A stretch of DNA of 64,000 nt from Pseudomonadota bacterium (GTDB lineage: Bacteria; Desulfobacterota; Binatia; Binatales; Binataceae), in contig JAJPIL010000008.1 of assembly GCA_021324755.1 (NCBI GenBank), positions 1 to 64,000 on the forward strand, read 5' to 3'. Made by a program: the position numbers and the translations under genes. The notes beneath the pieces were generated by a model. That model saw only the letters and a list, made by a program, of their open reading frames with translations, had not been told where the DNA came from and made no database searches. Numbering within the stretch: the stretch's first letter is position 1; every line of letters begins with the position of its first letter. Below, one piece after another: positions 9,297 to 18,600 of this stretch.

Positions 9297-10508
9297 CTAC
9301 TCCCATATTGCGCCAGCTTTGACCAGAGCTTCGCGTTCGGCGCGCGTAAGACGGAGTAGCTCGCCTAGTACGTAGTCGTTGTCGTCGCCCGGTTCGGGAG
9401 CGCAAAACGCTTTGGCGCTGGGGGAGTTGGACATTTTGAACGGAATACCTGTCACACGGTACGGCGTCCCGTCGGGCAGCCGCACGGTCAGCCAAAAATT
9501 TCGCGCCGATAGCTGGCGATTTCGTTCGCACAGGTCGGCGCCGTTTGCGACCACCCCGGCAGCAACCCTATGGCGTTGGAGCAACTCCATCGCATCGTAA
9601 GCGTCGTGTTGAATTGTCCAGCTCTCGACCAGGGTGTCGAGCTCGGCGCGGTTCTGTATCCGCAAAAACATGGTGGAAAACCTTGCTTCGCGCGCCCAAG
9701 CGGGGGAGCCGATCGCAGCTACGAAACGTTCCCACTCGGCGTGTGAGCGGACCGATATGGCAAGCCAGCGGTCGTTGTCCTGGCCCGAAGCCCGACATCG
9801 GTAGACGCCATGCGGGGCGGCTGGCCCTTCTTGCGAGCGATAGCCGAAAGGGTTTTGTTTGCGCTGGTTGACCTCAATATCGAGCAAGCTTGGCCCGATG
9901 AGAAATACGAGGTTTTCGAACTGCGCAAGGTCGATGAATTGGCCTTCACCCGTGCGGTTACGGTGCCATAGCGCGAACAACGCCGCCAGCGCGCCCGCGT
10001 AGCCTCCAGCCATATCGGCGTAAGAATATCCATAGCCGGCAGGAGCGCCGTCCTTGTTCGCCATCATAAGAGTAAAGCCAGCAAGCGCCTGGAGCGTAGG
10101 CCCGTAGCTTACGTAGTTGCATTTCGGCCCAGTATGGCCAAAGCCGGACATCGAGATGCAGATGATGTCGGGTTTGATTTCGCGAAGGCTATCGTAGTCC
10201 ATCCCCCACTGGCGCATCACCCTGGCCGAGAAGTTATCGATCACGATGTCGCTTTTGACGACAAGTCGGCGCGCGAGCTGGATGCCTTCTTTGGAAGCCA
10301 TGTTGATCGCAACCGAGCGCTTGGAGCGGTTGATGTCGCCCTGAAGACCAGTGCGTCGCGGGCCCAAAGTCTCCATTCCGGTTATCTTGCGTTCAACTTT
10401 AATCACCTCGGCACCCATGTCGGCTAAAATCCGAGTGGCCACGGGCCCGGCGACGACCCACGTAAAATCCAAAACTCGAACGCCCTCGAGCGGCGGTCTT
10501 GCTGTCAT
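9297..10508 (-). CDS. family III CoA-transferase (CaiB/BaiF), subunit with catalytic Asp
   Basis: A 403-aa formyl-CoA transferase-like enzyme moving CoA between carboxylates. Family features: VLDFTWVVAGPVATRILADMGAEVIKVE at the N-terminus, VIDNFSARVMRQWGMDY, SMSGFGHTGP, and SYADMAGGYAGALAALFAL, where the Asp aligns with the acyl-accepting catalytic aspartate of the family. It follows the second CoA-transferase with a TGATG overlap (one shared base at 10508), implying co-translation. Compare the neighbour, which lacks this Asp. Substrate unknown. Confidence 0.9.
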   Translation of the reverse strand: MTARPPLEGVRVLDFTWVVAGPVATRILADMGAEVIKVERKITGMETLGPRRTGLQGDINRSKRSVAINMASKEGIQLARRLVVKSDIVIDNFSARVMRQWGMDYDSLREIKPDIICISMSGFGHTGPKCNYVSYGPTLQALAGFTLMMANKDGAPAGYGYSYADMAGGYAGALAALFALWHRNRTGEGQFIDLAQFENLVFLIGPSLLDIEVNQRKQNPFGYRSQEGPAAPHGVYRCRASGQDNDRWLAISVRSHAEWERFVAAIGSPAWAREARFSTMFLRIQNRAELDTLVESWTIQHDAYDAMELLQRHRVAAGVVANGADLCERNRQLSARNFWLTVRLPDGTPYRVTGIPFKMSNSPSAKAFCAPEPGDDNDYVLGELLRLTRAEREALVKAGAIWE

Positions 10509-11704
10509 CAGATCGCACCCTCAGCTGCTAGCACCTCGATCTCCTGGGTGGAGAGGCCAAGTTCTATGGTCAAGATTTCTGCCGTATGCTCGCCAAGCAA
10601 AGGCGGTCGTCGATAGACGTGGCTTGGCGTGCCATGAAAAAGATACGGCGCTTTGGGATAACGAAATGTGCGGCCGAGTTCGGGATGGTAAACTTCGACG
10701 AAAAAGCCACGGGCGACAAGCTGCTCGTCGTCGAACAGCGCCTCGGGCGGTCTCACGCTTGCGTAAGGAATCCGAAGCGCCTGAGCGCGGGTGAGCAGCT
10801 CGTCGGCTTCGTAGTCTTTCGCCCATTCGTCAAGAATGTCAAACAGGCGCTCGGCGTGTTCCTTTCGGTATCCGGGGTCTTCCCATTCCGGTTCGCTAAG
10901 CTCCTGAGCTTTGCCGTCAGCTTTTACCCACTCGATCAAGGAGGTCCAGTCGCCGAGCGTGCAATGCATCACGTAGCCGTCTCGACATCTGGCGACTCGA
11001 AAGTACCGGCTCCAGTGAAGTGTTCCTCGTCGAGGTTCAACCGAACCCGTTGCAAAATAACTAGGGGCGACGTGCTCGACGGCGCAAGCGGTTGCCTCCA
11101 TCAAACTCACATCAATCCACTGCCCTAGCTGGTCGCGCTCGCGTGCGAACAGGGCGCACATGATGGCGATAGCGGCATAGAAGGCGCCCGAATGATAGGC
11201 CTGCAAACCGAAAGGACGAACCGGAGCTTCGTTCGGATAGCCGTTGACGTAAGTCATTCCGCCGAGCGCGGTCAGCACTGTGTCGTCTGCCTCGAAATCG
11301 CGCCAAGGACCGCTCTGACCGAACGGCGTTACTGAGCAAAGCACCAAGGCGGGGTTCAGCCGATGAAGAGTCGACCATCCAAGTCCTAACCGGTCGAGGT
11401 AACCGGGTGGAAAACTTTCGATCAAAACGTCGCTCGAACAGACGAGTCGTTTTAGGAGCTCATTGGCTGTGGGATGGGCAAGGTCTAGGGTGACGCAGCG
11501 CTTGTTGAGATTGTAGTACCAGTAGAAAAGACTGCGGTCGGGATGCGGCTTGTCGTCGACGAAAGGGCCGATTCGACGTGAGAATTCGCCCTGTGGCGGC
11601 TCGACCTTGATTACATCGGCACCCATGTCGGCTAAAAGTCTGCCGCATAGCGCCGCTCGCTGGTTGGCAAGATCCAAGACCCGTAACCCGCTCAGTGCTC
11701 CCAT
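10508..11704 (-). CDS. family III CoA-transferase (CaiB/BaiF), apparently lacking catalytic Asp
   Basis: A 398-aa paralogue of the downstream protein. The N-terminal LRVLDLANQRAALCGRLLADMGADVIKVEPP and the GQWIDVSLMEAT segment place it in the CaiB/BaiF family. At the position of the catalytic Asp it reads GLQAYHSGAFYAAIAIMCAL, with Tyr/His instead of Asp by my alignment. In known heteromeric enzymes such as benzylsuccinate CoA-transferase only one partner carries the active Asp, so this may be the non-catalytic subunit of a heterodimer. It overlaps the upstream 102-aa gene by 13 bases and the downstream transferase by 1. Confidence 0.88.
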   Translation of the reverse strand: MGALSGLRVLDLANQRAALCGRLLADMGADVIKVEPPQGEFSRRIGPFVDDKPHPDRSLFYWYYNLNKRCVTLDLAHPTANELLKRLVCSSDVLIESFPPGYLDRLGLGWSTLHRLNPALVLCSVTPFGQSGPWRDFEADDTVLTALGGMTYVNGYPNEAPVRPFGLQAYHSGAFYAAIAIMCALFARERDQLGQWIDVSLMEATACAVEHVAPSYFATGSVEPRRGTLHWSRYFRVARCRDGYVMHCTLGDWTSLIEWVKADGKAQELSEPEWEDPGYRKEHAERLFDILDEWAKDYEADELLTRAQALRIPYASVRPPEALFDDEQLVARGFFVEVYHPELGRTFRYPKAPYLFHGTPSHVYRRPPLLGEHTAEILTIELGLSTQEIEVLAAEGAI

Positions 11705-12000
11705 TGCGTTTCGAGTTCGGTTGCTGACTGCTTTTTAAGCCGTTCGTCCGATAGCCTCTTTTTGACAGCCTCGGGCTCGTAAGCGGCATAAAAGGCGCTT
11801 AGCTCGAGCGTGGGCTTTATGACCTCCAGTTCCTCACCGTGAGGACCTGTTCGCTTGCCTCCACGCACGCGGATCGTTTCGAAAGTATCAGGGTTCACCC
11901 AGCGCACGCCCATTACGCACGGCTTAGCCTGCCCTTCCTCGTCGACCGGCTCGAGTGCTGGACCGCTGTGATCGAAAAAAGTGACTTTTCTTAGCGCCAT
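11692..12000 (-). CDS. 102-aa protein of unknown function, CoA-transferase operon
   Basis: I do not recognise this family. The protein has no signal peptide or membrane segment, a beta-rich first half (KVTFFDHSGPALEP, VMGVRWVNPDTFETIRV) and a charged helical C-terminus. It is the first gene of the minus-strand cluster and its end overlaps the first CoA-transferase by 13 bases, so tight co-expression is clear. A role as a small partner or as a binding protein for the same substrate is inference. Confidence 0.7.
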   Translation of the reverse strand: MALRKVTFFDHSGPALEPVDEEGQAKPCVMGVRWVNPDTFETIRVRGGKRTGPHGEELEVIKPTLELSAFYAAYEPEAVKKRLSDERLKKQSATELETQWEH

Positions 12001-12450
12001 CGTAGATAAATATCATCCCGAATTCGCTGTATTATGCAACTTAGGCGCCGCAGCGATATGAGGGAAAGCTAAACCTTGGGTGCGAGCGGCGCCGGGTATG
12101 CTGCCGAACTTTTGTTACCTTTTCGCACCCCAGGCTCGTGCTTATCGAGCGCACACGCAAAAAGCTCGTCGCCTTGTGACACCAACGGAGCTTTGCGGCT
12201 CGCTGTTACAATTGAGCAAGTGTGTGCTGGGCCGGCAAACGGAGGTCGTGGCAACGGACAAAGCCCGAAGCATTGCATTAAGGTAGGCGATGGCTTTCTG
12301 CTACATTAAACGTCATCTACGATGCGACGTTCATTGGGGCGCTGGCGAGTGAAACGGGCCCTGAGGCGCGGTCTTTCAAAATAGTAAGGTGATTTAAACC
12401 GAAACGGGTTCATATTTTTAAACGATTTCCGGAGGCTTCAGATTACGTCT
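12001..12450. other. divergent intergenic region upstream of ileS
   Basis: A 450-base region between divergent transcription units, so promoters for both are expected. An 8-base inverted repeat (GGGTGCGA near 12078, TCGCACCC near 12124) encloses about 38 bases. I looked for a T-box leader in front of ileS and did not find the T-box sequence. GGAGG at 12431 lies 15 bases before the ileS GTG, which is unusually far. Confidence 0.35.
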
Positions 12451-15372
12451 GTGGCAGAGCGCGATTACAAGGATACGCTTAATCTCCCAAAAACAAGCTT
12501 TCCGATGAAGGCTGATTTGCCTAAGAGGGAGCCGGAGATTCTCGAGCGATGGGATAGGATGCGGCTTTATGAGCGGCTGATGGAGCTGCGCAAGGATGCG
12601 CCCTTGTTTGTGCTTCACGATGGGCCGCCATATGCGAACGGGCCGGTACATATCGGAACGGCCCTGAACAAAATCCTCAAGGATTTTATCGTGCGTTCGC
12701 GTGCGATGTTCGGCTACCGAACGCCGTTCGTTCCTGGATGGGATTGCAACGGGATGCCGATCGAGCATCAGGTACTGCGCGAGCTAGGCGAAAAAGCTCG
12801 CACAACGCCCAAGCTCGAGCTGCGCGCTCGCTGCCGCGAGTATGCGAACAAGTTTATCGACAGACAAAGACGTGAGTTTCGACGCCTAGGCGTACTGGGC
12901 GACTGGGACCACCCTTATCTCACGTTCGACCCCGCCTATAGCGCCGTCGAGCTAGCCGTGCTGCGCCAGCTTGTCGAAGCCGGGTACGTCTACCGTGGCC
13001 TTCGGCCAGTGCATTGGTGTTGGTCGTGTCGCACTGCGCTAGCCGAGGCAGAGGTCGAGTACAGGGAAAGGGTGTCGCCGTCGATTTACGTGGCGTTTAA
13101 GTTTAACGAGGAGCTGACCGATCCGGCCGCCCTTGCGCTCGATCGCTCCGAGGGCGAGCTTCTCGCCGATGCCCACGCTCGAGGGAAGCTGTTCGCACTG
13201 ATTTGGACTACCACGCCTTGGACGATTCCGGCAAACCTTGGGATTTGTCTCAATGAGGGCTTCGAGTACGTGGCTTTAGAGGCTTCGAGTGGGTATTACG
13301 TGGTGGCTGCCAGACTGGCGCGCGCCGTCGAAGAGGCGTGTGAACTTAAAGTTAGCCGCCAGATTCGCCTGGACGGGGCCCGACTGAAAGCCTTGGCCGG
13401 AAAAGACGTCTTTTGCCACCCGCTCGAAACTCGCAAAGGCCGGTTAATGTTCAGCGACCACGTAACCCTCGACACCGGCACTGGGCTTGTTCACACTGCG
13501 CCAGGCCACGGGTACGAAGACTTCGTCGTGGGTTCGCAGTATGGGCTTAAGCCGTTTACGCCGGTGGATGAAGATGGCGTGTTTACGAACCAGGTACCAG
13601 CATACGCTGGCCAGCAGGTTTTCGAAGCCAACGACTCGATTGTAGGCGATCTCAGGGCTGCAGGAGCGCTTGTTCACGCGCAATCAGTAAGCCACAGTTA
13701 TCCGCATTGTTGGCGTTGCAAGAATCCGGTCATCTTCCGCGCCACCGAGCAATGGTTTTTGCAAATTGACCACGAAGGGTTGCGCGAGCGGGCGCTTCGA
13801 GCGATCGACCAGGTGCAATGGATTCCGCGCTGGTCACGTGAACGTATCGCCAATATGGTCGAACGGCGTCCCGACTGGTGCTTGTCTCGACAACGCGCCT
13901 GGGGAGTACCGATCCCAGCGTTGCGATGCGTGCAATGTGGCGAGGTGACGTTGCGATTGGACGTACTGAAGCGGTGCGAGGAAATTTTCGCGCGCGAAGG
14001 TTCGGATGCCTGGTATGTGCGTCCGGTCAGCGACTTTGCCGATGAAACCGTACGATGCGACAAGTGCGGTGGGAATCGTTTCGACAAAAGCGAGGACATT
14101 CTCGACGTATGGTTCGATTCAGGATGCTCTCAGGAGGCCGTGCTGAGACGCCGTCAAGAACTGACATGGCCAGCGGACCTTTACGTTGAGGCGGTCGACC
14201 AGCATCGAGGATGGTTTCAAGTGTCCCTCATACCCGCGGTTGCGCTGCACAACTCGGCGCCTTATCGCGCGGTGCTGACCCACGGGCTTACGCTCGATGA
14301 GCTTGGGCGCAAGATGTCAAAATCGCTTGGCAACGCCGAGGATGCGATCGACGTGATCGAGCGCTTAGGTGCCGACGTCTTGAGACTGGTCTTCGCCTCG
14401 GTCGAGTTCACCGCGGATATGAACGTCGGTGCAACTGTATTCAAGGCAGCAGCCGAGGCTTATCGTAAAATTCGTAACTCTTGTCGATATCTACTTGGCA
14501 ACCTCTACGACTTCAAGCCAGAAATTCATAGTGTTCCCTGGGACAAGCAATTTGACTTTGATCGGTTTATTTTGGCCCGGCTCGAGGCACTTAAAGCCAG
14601 GGTGCGCTCCGCTTATCAATCTTACGATTTTCAAGCGGCCTATCACGCAATACTGAACTTTACGGTTGTGGATCTAAGCGCGCTTTATATTGATGTGGTA
14701 CGAGATAGACTATACTGCTCTTACCCTGACTCGTTGGCGCGTCGCTCGTGCCAAACCTCGCTTTACTTAATTTTGGATACCCTCGTTCGTCTTTTGGCAC
14801 CGTTGATACCGTACACTGCCGAGGAGGTTTACGGTCATTTCGCAAACAGCAGCGAGCTGGGGAGCGTGCATTTGCTCGAGTTTCCCAAACCTGAACCGAA
14901 GTGGAACGACTCGGAGCTGGTGAAACGATGGAATACGTTTCTTGAACTGAGGTCAGCGGTGCTTAAGGCATTGGAAGCTATGCGTCAGTCAGAGCTAATC
15001 GGCTCTTCTCTCGAAGCGCAAGTGGGAATCGGCGTGGATGGGGAAAGTCGCGATGCAGATGCGCTCAATCTGATGCTCGAGCAGAATCGCGAGTCGTTGA
15101 GGGAACTATTTATCGTTTCGGCTCTGACTCTGCTAAGTTCCGAGCAAGCGGCACAAATTAGAAGACAAATACAGGATGGTGGTAAGGCGAGTTCAGGGGA
15201 GACATTGCTTCTGAACGGAAAAGTTGCTCGATTAAGTACCAATCCTCCCGTAATTATCGTGGCAGAGCGTGCCGCGGGTAAAAAGTGCCCCAGATGCTGG
15301 ACGTATTTTAACGACACTTGCGAAGACTCGGTATGTCTACGGTGCCGCACCGTGCTGGCGCAGTTGAACTGA
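12451..15372 (+). CDS. ileS: isoleucyl-tRNA synthetase
   Basis: A 973-aa class Ia synthetase charging tRNA-Ile, with an editing domain. The HIGH motif is HIGT within PYANGPVHIGTALNK, the KMSKS motif is intact (KMSKSLGN, near residue 618), and the CP1 editing segment contains TTPWTIPANL. The C-terminal zinc finger has CPRCW followed by CLRC, typical of bacterial-type IleRS. Start is GTG at 12451, the earliest in frame. lspA follows 43 bases later, a conserved ileS-lspA pair. Confidence 0.98.
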   Translation: MAERDYKDTLNLPKTSFPMKADLPKREPEILERWDRMRLYERLMELRKDAPLFVLHDGPPYANGPVHIGTALNKILKDFIVRSRAMFGYRTPFVPGWDCNGMPIEHQVLRELGEKARTTPKLELRARCREYANKFIDRQRREFRRLGVLGDWDHPYLTFDPAYSAVELAVLRQLVEAGYVYRGLRPVHWCWSCRTALAEAEVEYRERVSPSIYVAFKFNEELTDPAALALDRSEGELLADAHARGKLFALIWTTTPWTIPANLGICLNEGFEYVALEASSGYYVVAARLARAVEEACELKVSRQIRLDGARLKALAGKDVFCHPLETRKGRLMFSDHVTLDTGTGLVHTAPGHGYEDFVVGSQYGLKPFTPVDEDGVFTNQVPAYAGQQVFEANDSIVGDLRAAGALVHAQSVSHSYPHCWRCKNPVIFRATEQWFLQIDHEGLRERALRAIDQVQWIPRWSRERIANMVERRPDWCLSRQRAWGVPIPALRCVQCGEVTLRLDVLKRCEEIFAREGSDAWYVRPVSDFADETVRCDKCGGNRFDKSEDILDVWFDSGCSQEAVLRRRQELTWPADLYVEAVDQHRGWFQVSLIPAVALHNSAPYRAVLTHGLTLDELGRKMSKSLGNAEDAIDVIERLGADVLRLVFASVEFTADMNVGATVFKAAAEAYRKIRNSCRYLLGNLYDFKPEIHSVPWDKQFDFDRFILARLEALKARVRSAYQSYDFQAAYHAILNFTVVDLSALYIDVVRDRLYCSYPDSLARRSCQTSLYLILDTLVRLLAPLIPYTAEEVYGHFANSSELGSVHLLEFPKPEPKWNDSELVKRWNTFLELRSAVLKALEAMRQSELIGSSLEAQVGIGVDGESRDADALNLMLEQNRESLRELFIVSALTLLSSEQAAQIRRQIQDGGKASSGETLLLNGKVARLSTNPPVIIVAERAAGKKCPRCWTYFNDTCEDSVCLRCRTVLAQLN

Positions 15373-15415
15373 GCCTAGTCAATCAGAGAGACGTCTAATC
15401 GAGCCACAATTTACG

Positions 15416-15934
15416 ATGAGCACTTGGCAGCGCACGTGGGTCCCTCTTTTAGCTGGCACCTTGCCAATTGTGCTTTTGGACCAGGCCACGAAGTTTTGGG
15501 TTCGCACCACGTTTACTCTTTACCAAAGTGTGCCCATCGTCCCACATTGGCTGAATTTGACCTATACTGCTAATCCCGGTGCGGCTTTTAGCATGTTTTC
15601 AAGCCTGCCCGATTGGATCCGAACAACGGCTCTTTCATCAATTTCCGTGCTTGCAGCTACGGCGATAGTTGTAGTTTTGATGAGAAGACCGCACTCAGAC
15701 TTGGCCGCCTGGGCGCTTGCTTTGATCCTTGCTGGAGCTCTCGGCAATCTTGTCGACCGTCTGCGCTATGGTGTCGTCTTGGACTTTATCGACGTCCATT
15801 ACTACGGCTACCACTATCCGGTGTTCAATCTAGCCGACTGCGCTATAACCACAGGAGTGGGGTTGTTCTTGCTAGACGTTGCTCTACGGAAAGAACGTCG
15901 CCGCACCTCGCAGGAGGGTGTCTCCCAGGCTTGA
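15416..15934 (+). CDS. lspA: lipoprotein signal peptidase II
   Basis: LspA cleaves signal peptides of lipid-modified prolipoproteins in the inner membrane. The 172-aa protein has four hydrophobic segments and the catalytic aspartates D114 (NLVDRLRYG) and D141 (FNLADC). Conserved DQATKFWV and NPGAAFSMF are also present. The C-terminus is a basic cytoplasmic tail. It follows ileS by 43 bases. Confidence 0.97.
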   Translation: MSTWQRTWVPLLAGTLPIVLLDQATKFWVRTTFTLYQSVPIVPHWLNLTYTANPGAAFSMFSSLPDWIRTTALSSISVLAATAIVVVLMRRPHSDLAAWALALILAGALGNLVDRLRYGVVLDFIDVHYYGYHYPVFNLADCAITTGVGLFLLDVALRKERRRTSQEGVSQA

Positions 15935-15958
15935 AAGCCCTCGCCAGCTTTCTTTGTC
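15933..15958 (+). terminator. possible terminator after lspA
   Basis: A 6-base stem GAAAGC/GCTTTC with an 8-base loop overlaps the lspA stop codon and is followed by TTTGTC. The stem is short and the U-tract is broken, so the call is weak. Confidence 0.3.
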
Positions 15959-16725
15959 GGATTACTCGTTTCGCGCGTAGATAAACTTAAGCGACCGACA
16001 CTTTGCATAACGGTGTCGCCTGAACGTCCCCTTCAGCCGTCTTTACAAAAGGCGTGCACTTGAGCGTTACAGCGAAGACAGAGGTTTTAGTGTCTTCATC
16101 GCATTGTACCGGCACTATTCGGCGTTCGGTTGTTCAAAAGCCGGATTTTGATTAGCCGGTGCACGTTTTGGAAGACTTAACCAAGCGCAAGCCATCGCAC
16201 GGCGCTTTAGACTAGTCGAATTGTCTGTCAAGCAGATCGTCACTAGGGTAAGAGAGCCTTTAGGAGAGCCAAATCTTTCACACTTTTTAGTTGTTACTGA
16301 GAAATGACGGCGCACGCAGGCACTTGGGTAACTTCGGTTAAGCAATTGGGGCTGAACCTTTCTGGAGGATGCTTGGGACTCCCAAGGTTGTTGTCTGAGC
16401 ATCATGTCTTGACGCTTGTTCCGGGATACAGGTCTGCGCGAACCAGCGCGAACAATTGCAAAGACGCGTAAATCGCCGCAGGCACGGGCGTTGCAGTAGC
16501 ACTATTCCAAGCCGTTGAAAAGAGGCTACTGGTTAGCTAGGTATTAGCAGACAGAAGCTCTAATAACGTGTTCTGACATAAGATGCAGCTGCAAGCCATT
16601 TGAAAGTTACTTATTGGTCAGCGTCAATAGTTAATGACAGTATTGAACTAAGTAAGGTTATATGTTCTAGTAGAAAGGGTGGCGTACGAATCTTTTGCAG
16701 ATACCGACAAGGAGGTGAGAGTCGT
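15959..16725. other. 770-base stretch without a supported gene
   Basis: Between lspA and the small HTH gene. A CGACAC/GTGTCG inverted repeat lies near 15993-16018. A 96-codon minus-strand frame at 16115-16405 has no recognisable features and is not called. The right part (about 16560-16700) is AT-richer and should contain the promoter of the HTH gene; no convincing -35/-10 pair is seen. Confidence 0.4.
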
Positions 16726-16977
16726 ATGCAAGATTTTACTGGACAGGGTTCCGCTCGAGTTTTGACTGTGAGGGAGCTCTCTGAGTATTTGCGGGTTCAT
16801 CCTTCGACGATCTATCGTTTGCTAAAAAATGGCCAATTGCCTGGCTTTAAGGTAGGCAGCGACTGGCGGTTCGATGTGGCGACGATTGACCGCTGGCGAG
16901 CCTCGCAAAGTTCGATGGCTGCGCTGGAGACGCAAACTAGAGAGTCCTCAGAATCCTCTACGTATAAAGAGGATTAA
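16726..16977 (+). CDS. excisionase-type helix-turn-helix DNA-binding protein
   Basis: An 83-aa protein with a winged HTH of the MerR/excisionase family: LTVRELSEYLRVHPSTIYRLLKNGQLPGFKVGSDWRF, followed by a DRWRASQ tail. I chose ATG 16726 because AAGGAGGTGAG precedes it by an ideal distance, whereas the open frame to 16600 has no such site. Such single-domain proteins are transcription regulators or excisionases. No integrase is adjacent, so a regulatory role is at least as likely. The C-terminus is Ser/Glu-rich. Confidence 0.85.
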   Translation: MQDFTGQGSARVLTVRELSEYLRVHPSTIYRLLKNGQLPGFKVGSDWRFDVATIDRWRASQSSMAALETQTRESSESSTYKED

Positions 16978-17220
16978 ACGCGAGTAGACTGGTTTGTGTG
17001 GCTCTAGGCCACATCGATGGGTTGTCGATTAACTACGCAAAAATTACAAATTACACGGTGCTTGACCTTATCCGATCAAGCACGGCTCGCTTTGCCTCTG
17101 ACAGACTATAGCGGAACCATGAACGGCGCAGCTGGTCTTTGTGGGCTCCAGGGTTTTTCGGCTTCTGTTCGCAAGGGGCCGGGTAATTTGCAGCGATAGT
17201 GTCTGTCATGGGCTCAAAGA

Positions 17221-17380
17221 CCCCACGGGAAACACCCAGTTGACCTCTGGTAGCTCGCCGCTAACTTTGAGGCTCTCAAGCTTTTCTCAATAGGGGAGCT
17301 ACGCGGCGAGAAAGCCAAAAGAGGCTTTGCTCGGTTATCGCAAAGAGTGAACTTCTAAGGGTTTTTCTTCACCCCGTGGC
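17221..17380. ncRNA. candidate structured RNA, unknown class
   Basis: A 7-base closing pairing (CCACGGG 17223-17229 with CCCGTGG 17373-17379), backed by ACCC/GGGT (17234-17237, 17359-17362), encloses an 8-base stem CTCGCCGC/GCGGCGAG (17254-17261, 17303-17310). Next to it are two mutually exclusive hairpins: AAAGCC/GGCTTT (17311-17328) and CTTTGC/GCAAAG (17325-17345). Size and nesting are like a small RNA such as 6S, but I do not recognise conserved sequence of 6S, SRP, tmRNA, RNase P or a known riboswitch. Strand unresolved. Confidence 0.35.
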
Positions 17381-17428
17381 AGACTCACGCTGCAAGGAAA
17401 AAGCGACCATAACCTCACTTTAACTAAA

Positions 17429-17460
17429 TGACCGTTGGGTTGCGCGTCACCTAACGGTCA
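17429..17460 (-). terminator. strong hairpin downstream of aroB
   Basis: A 12-base stem with one G-T pair (TGACCGTTGGGT / ACCTAACGGTCA) and an 8-base loop. Read on the minus strand it follows the aroB stop by about 35 bases and is followed by TTTAGTTAAA, so it probably ends the aroC-aroK-aroB transcript. Confidence 0.55.
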
Positions 17461-17493
17461 AGAGGCAACGCATATACACTCTGAAAAGCTCAT

Positions 17494-18600
17494 TCAATCT
17501 CTCGGCTGCGCCGTTCCGGCTATACGGTTAAGCTCGATTAGGAATTGTTCGATCGGTACATACTTCGTTACTGCTTGACCCAACTGCCTCAAAAGTACAA
17601 GGTTTAGTTCCCCTCCTTTACGCCGCTTTTTGTCCAGGGTAAGCGCGTCAATAAACGGTTCGTCGCACTGCTCGAATGGCAGTCGAGTGCTTAGACCTAC
17701 TGAATTAAGCCATCGAATTAGCCGTTCTGCGTCATAAGCTGGAAGCCCAGCGTAAGTTTGTGAAATTTTTGCTTCGACAGCCATCCCGATTGCAACAGCC
17801 TCTCCATGCAAAAGACCACCAAACTCGGCCCGAGCCTCGAGCGCGTGTCCTACCGTATGGCCAAAGTTAAGGATTGCTCTAAGCCCTCCCTCGCGCTCGT
17901 CTGCCTCAACGATTTGCGCCTTATGCCGTAGCGACATCGTGACGAAATGCTCAAGCAGCGCCGGGTTTCGCGAAACGATACCTTTACTTGCATGCTCGAG
18001 CTCGTCGAACATAGGCGCATCTCGGATAGCGGCGTACTTTACCATCTCAGCAAGACCTTCGCGAAAGACGCGTTCTGGTAGGGATTCCAGCGTGGTTACA
18101 TCCGCCACGATTAGGCGCGGTTGGTAGAATGCCCCGATCAGATTTTTCGCCTTGGGATGGTTGATTCCGGTCTTGCCACCCAGCGCGGAGTCAACTTGTG
18201 CGAGTAAGGTTGTCGGCACCTGAATAAGGGCAACGCCTCGAAGGAAGGTTGCGGCTGCAAAGCCTGCCAAGTCCCCCACCACGCCCCCTCCTAGAGCCAC
18301 AATCACGCAGTCGCGTTCAAGCTTGGCCTCGACCAGCCGATCGTAGACTCGCGCCAGGGTCCCGAGCGATTTGGATTGTTCTCCGGGCTCTAACTCGATC
18401 GTGGTCGGATACGGGTCCAAAAGCTCAACGGCTTTACGTACTCGCGCGAGGTAGAGGCGCGCGACGTTGCTATCGGTAATTATCGCAACGCGGCCGGCGA
18501 GCCCAGCCTGCCGCGCAAACTCGCCCACCTGGTCGAGTAAGCCCTGGCCGACGAGAACCTGATGGGAGTCGCGGCCGAGATTTACGCGGAAGCTTTGCAC
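17494..18600 (-). CDS. aroB: 3-dehydroquinate synthase
   Basis: AroB converts DAHP to 3-dehydroquinate, the second step of the shikimate pathway, using NAD+ and a divalent metal. The 368-aa protein shows EQSKSLGTLARVYDRL, ALGGGVVGDLAGFAAATFLRGV, QVPTTLLAQVDSALGGKTGIN, and the metal-binding LNFGHTVGHALE and LHGEAVAIGM histidines. It overlaps aroK by 19 bases and is the last gene of the operon. Confidence 0.97.
   Translation of the reverse strand: MQSFRVNLGRDSHQVLVGQGLLDQVGEFARQAGLAGRVAIITDSNVARLYLARVRKAVELLDPYPTTIELEPGEQSKSLGTLARVYDRLVEAKLERDCVIVALGGGVVGDLAGFAAATFLRGVALIQVPTTLLAQVDSALGGKTGINHPKAKNLIGAFYQPRLIVADVTTLESLPERVFREGLAEMVKYAAIRDAPMFDELEHASKGIVSRNPALLEHFVTMSLRHKAQIVEADEREGGLRAILNFGHTVGHALEARAEFGGLLHGEAVAIGMAVEAKISQTYAGLPAYDAERLIRWLNSVGLSTRLPFEQCDEPFIDALTLDKKRRKGGELNLVLLRQLGQAVTKYVPIEQFLIELNRIAGTAQPRD

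Larger units (their letters stand above)
16978..17493. other. convergent intergenic region with RNA-like structure
   Basis: About 515 bases between the HTH gene and aroB, which converge. No gene is recognised. It holds a possible structured RNA (17221-17380) and a strong hairpin (17429-17460), both listed separately. Confidence 0.5.

Noticed and set aside
12001-12450. T-box leader or other riboswitch upstream of ileS
   Set aside because: No T-box consensus (AGGGTGGNACCGCG-like) or specifier loop found; only a weak inverted repeat.
16115-16405. 96-codon minus-strand frame after lspA
   Set aside because: No recognisable features, no start site support.
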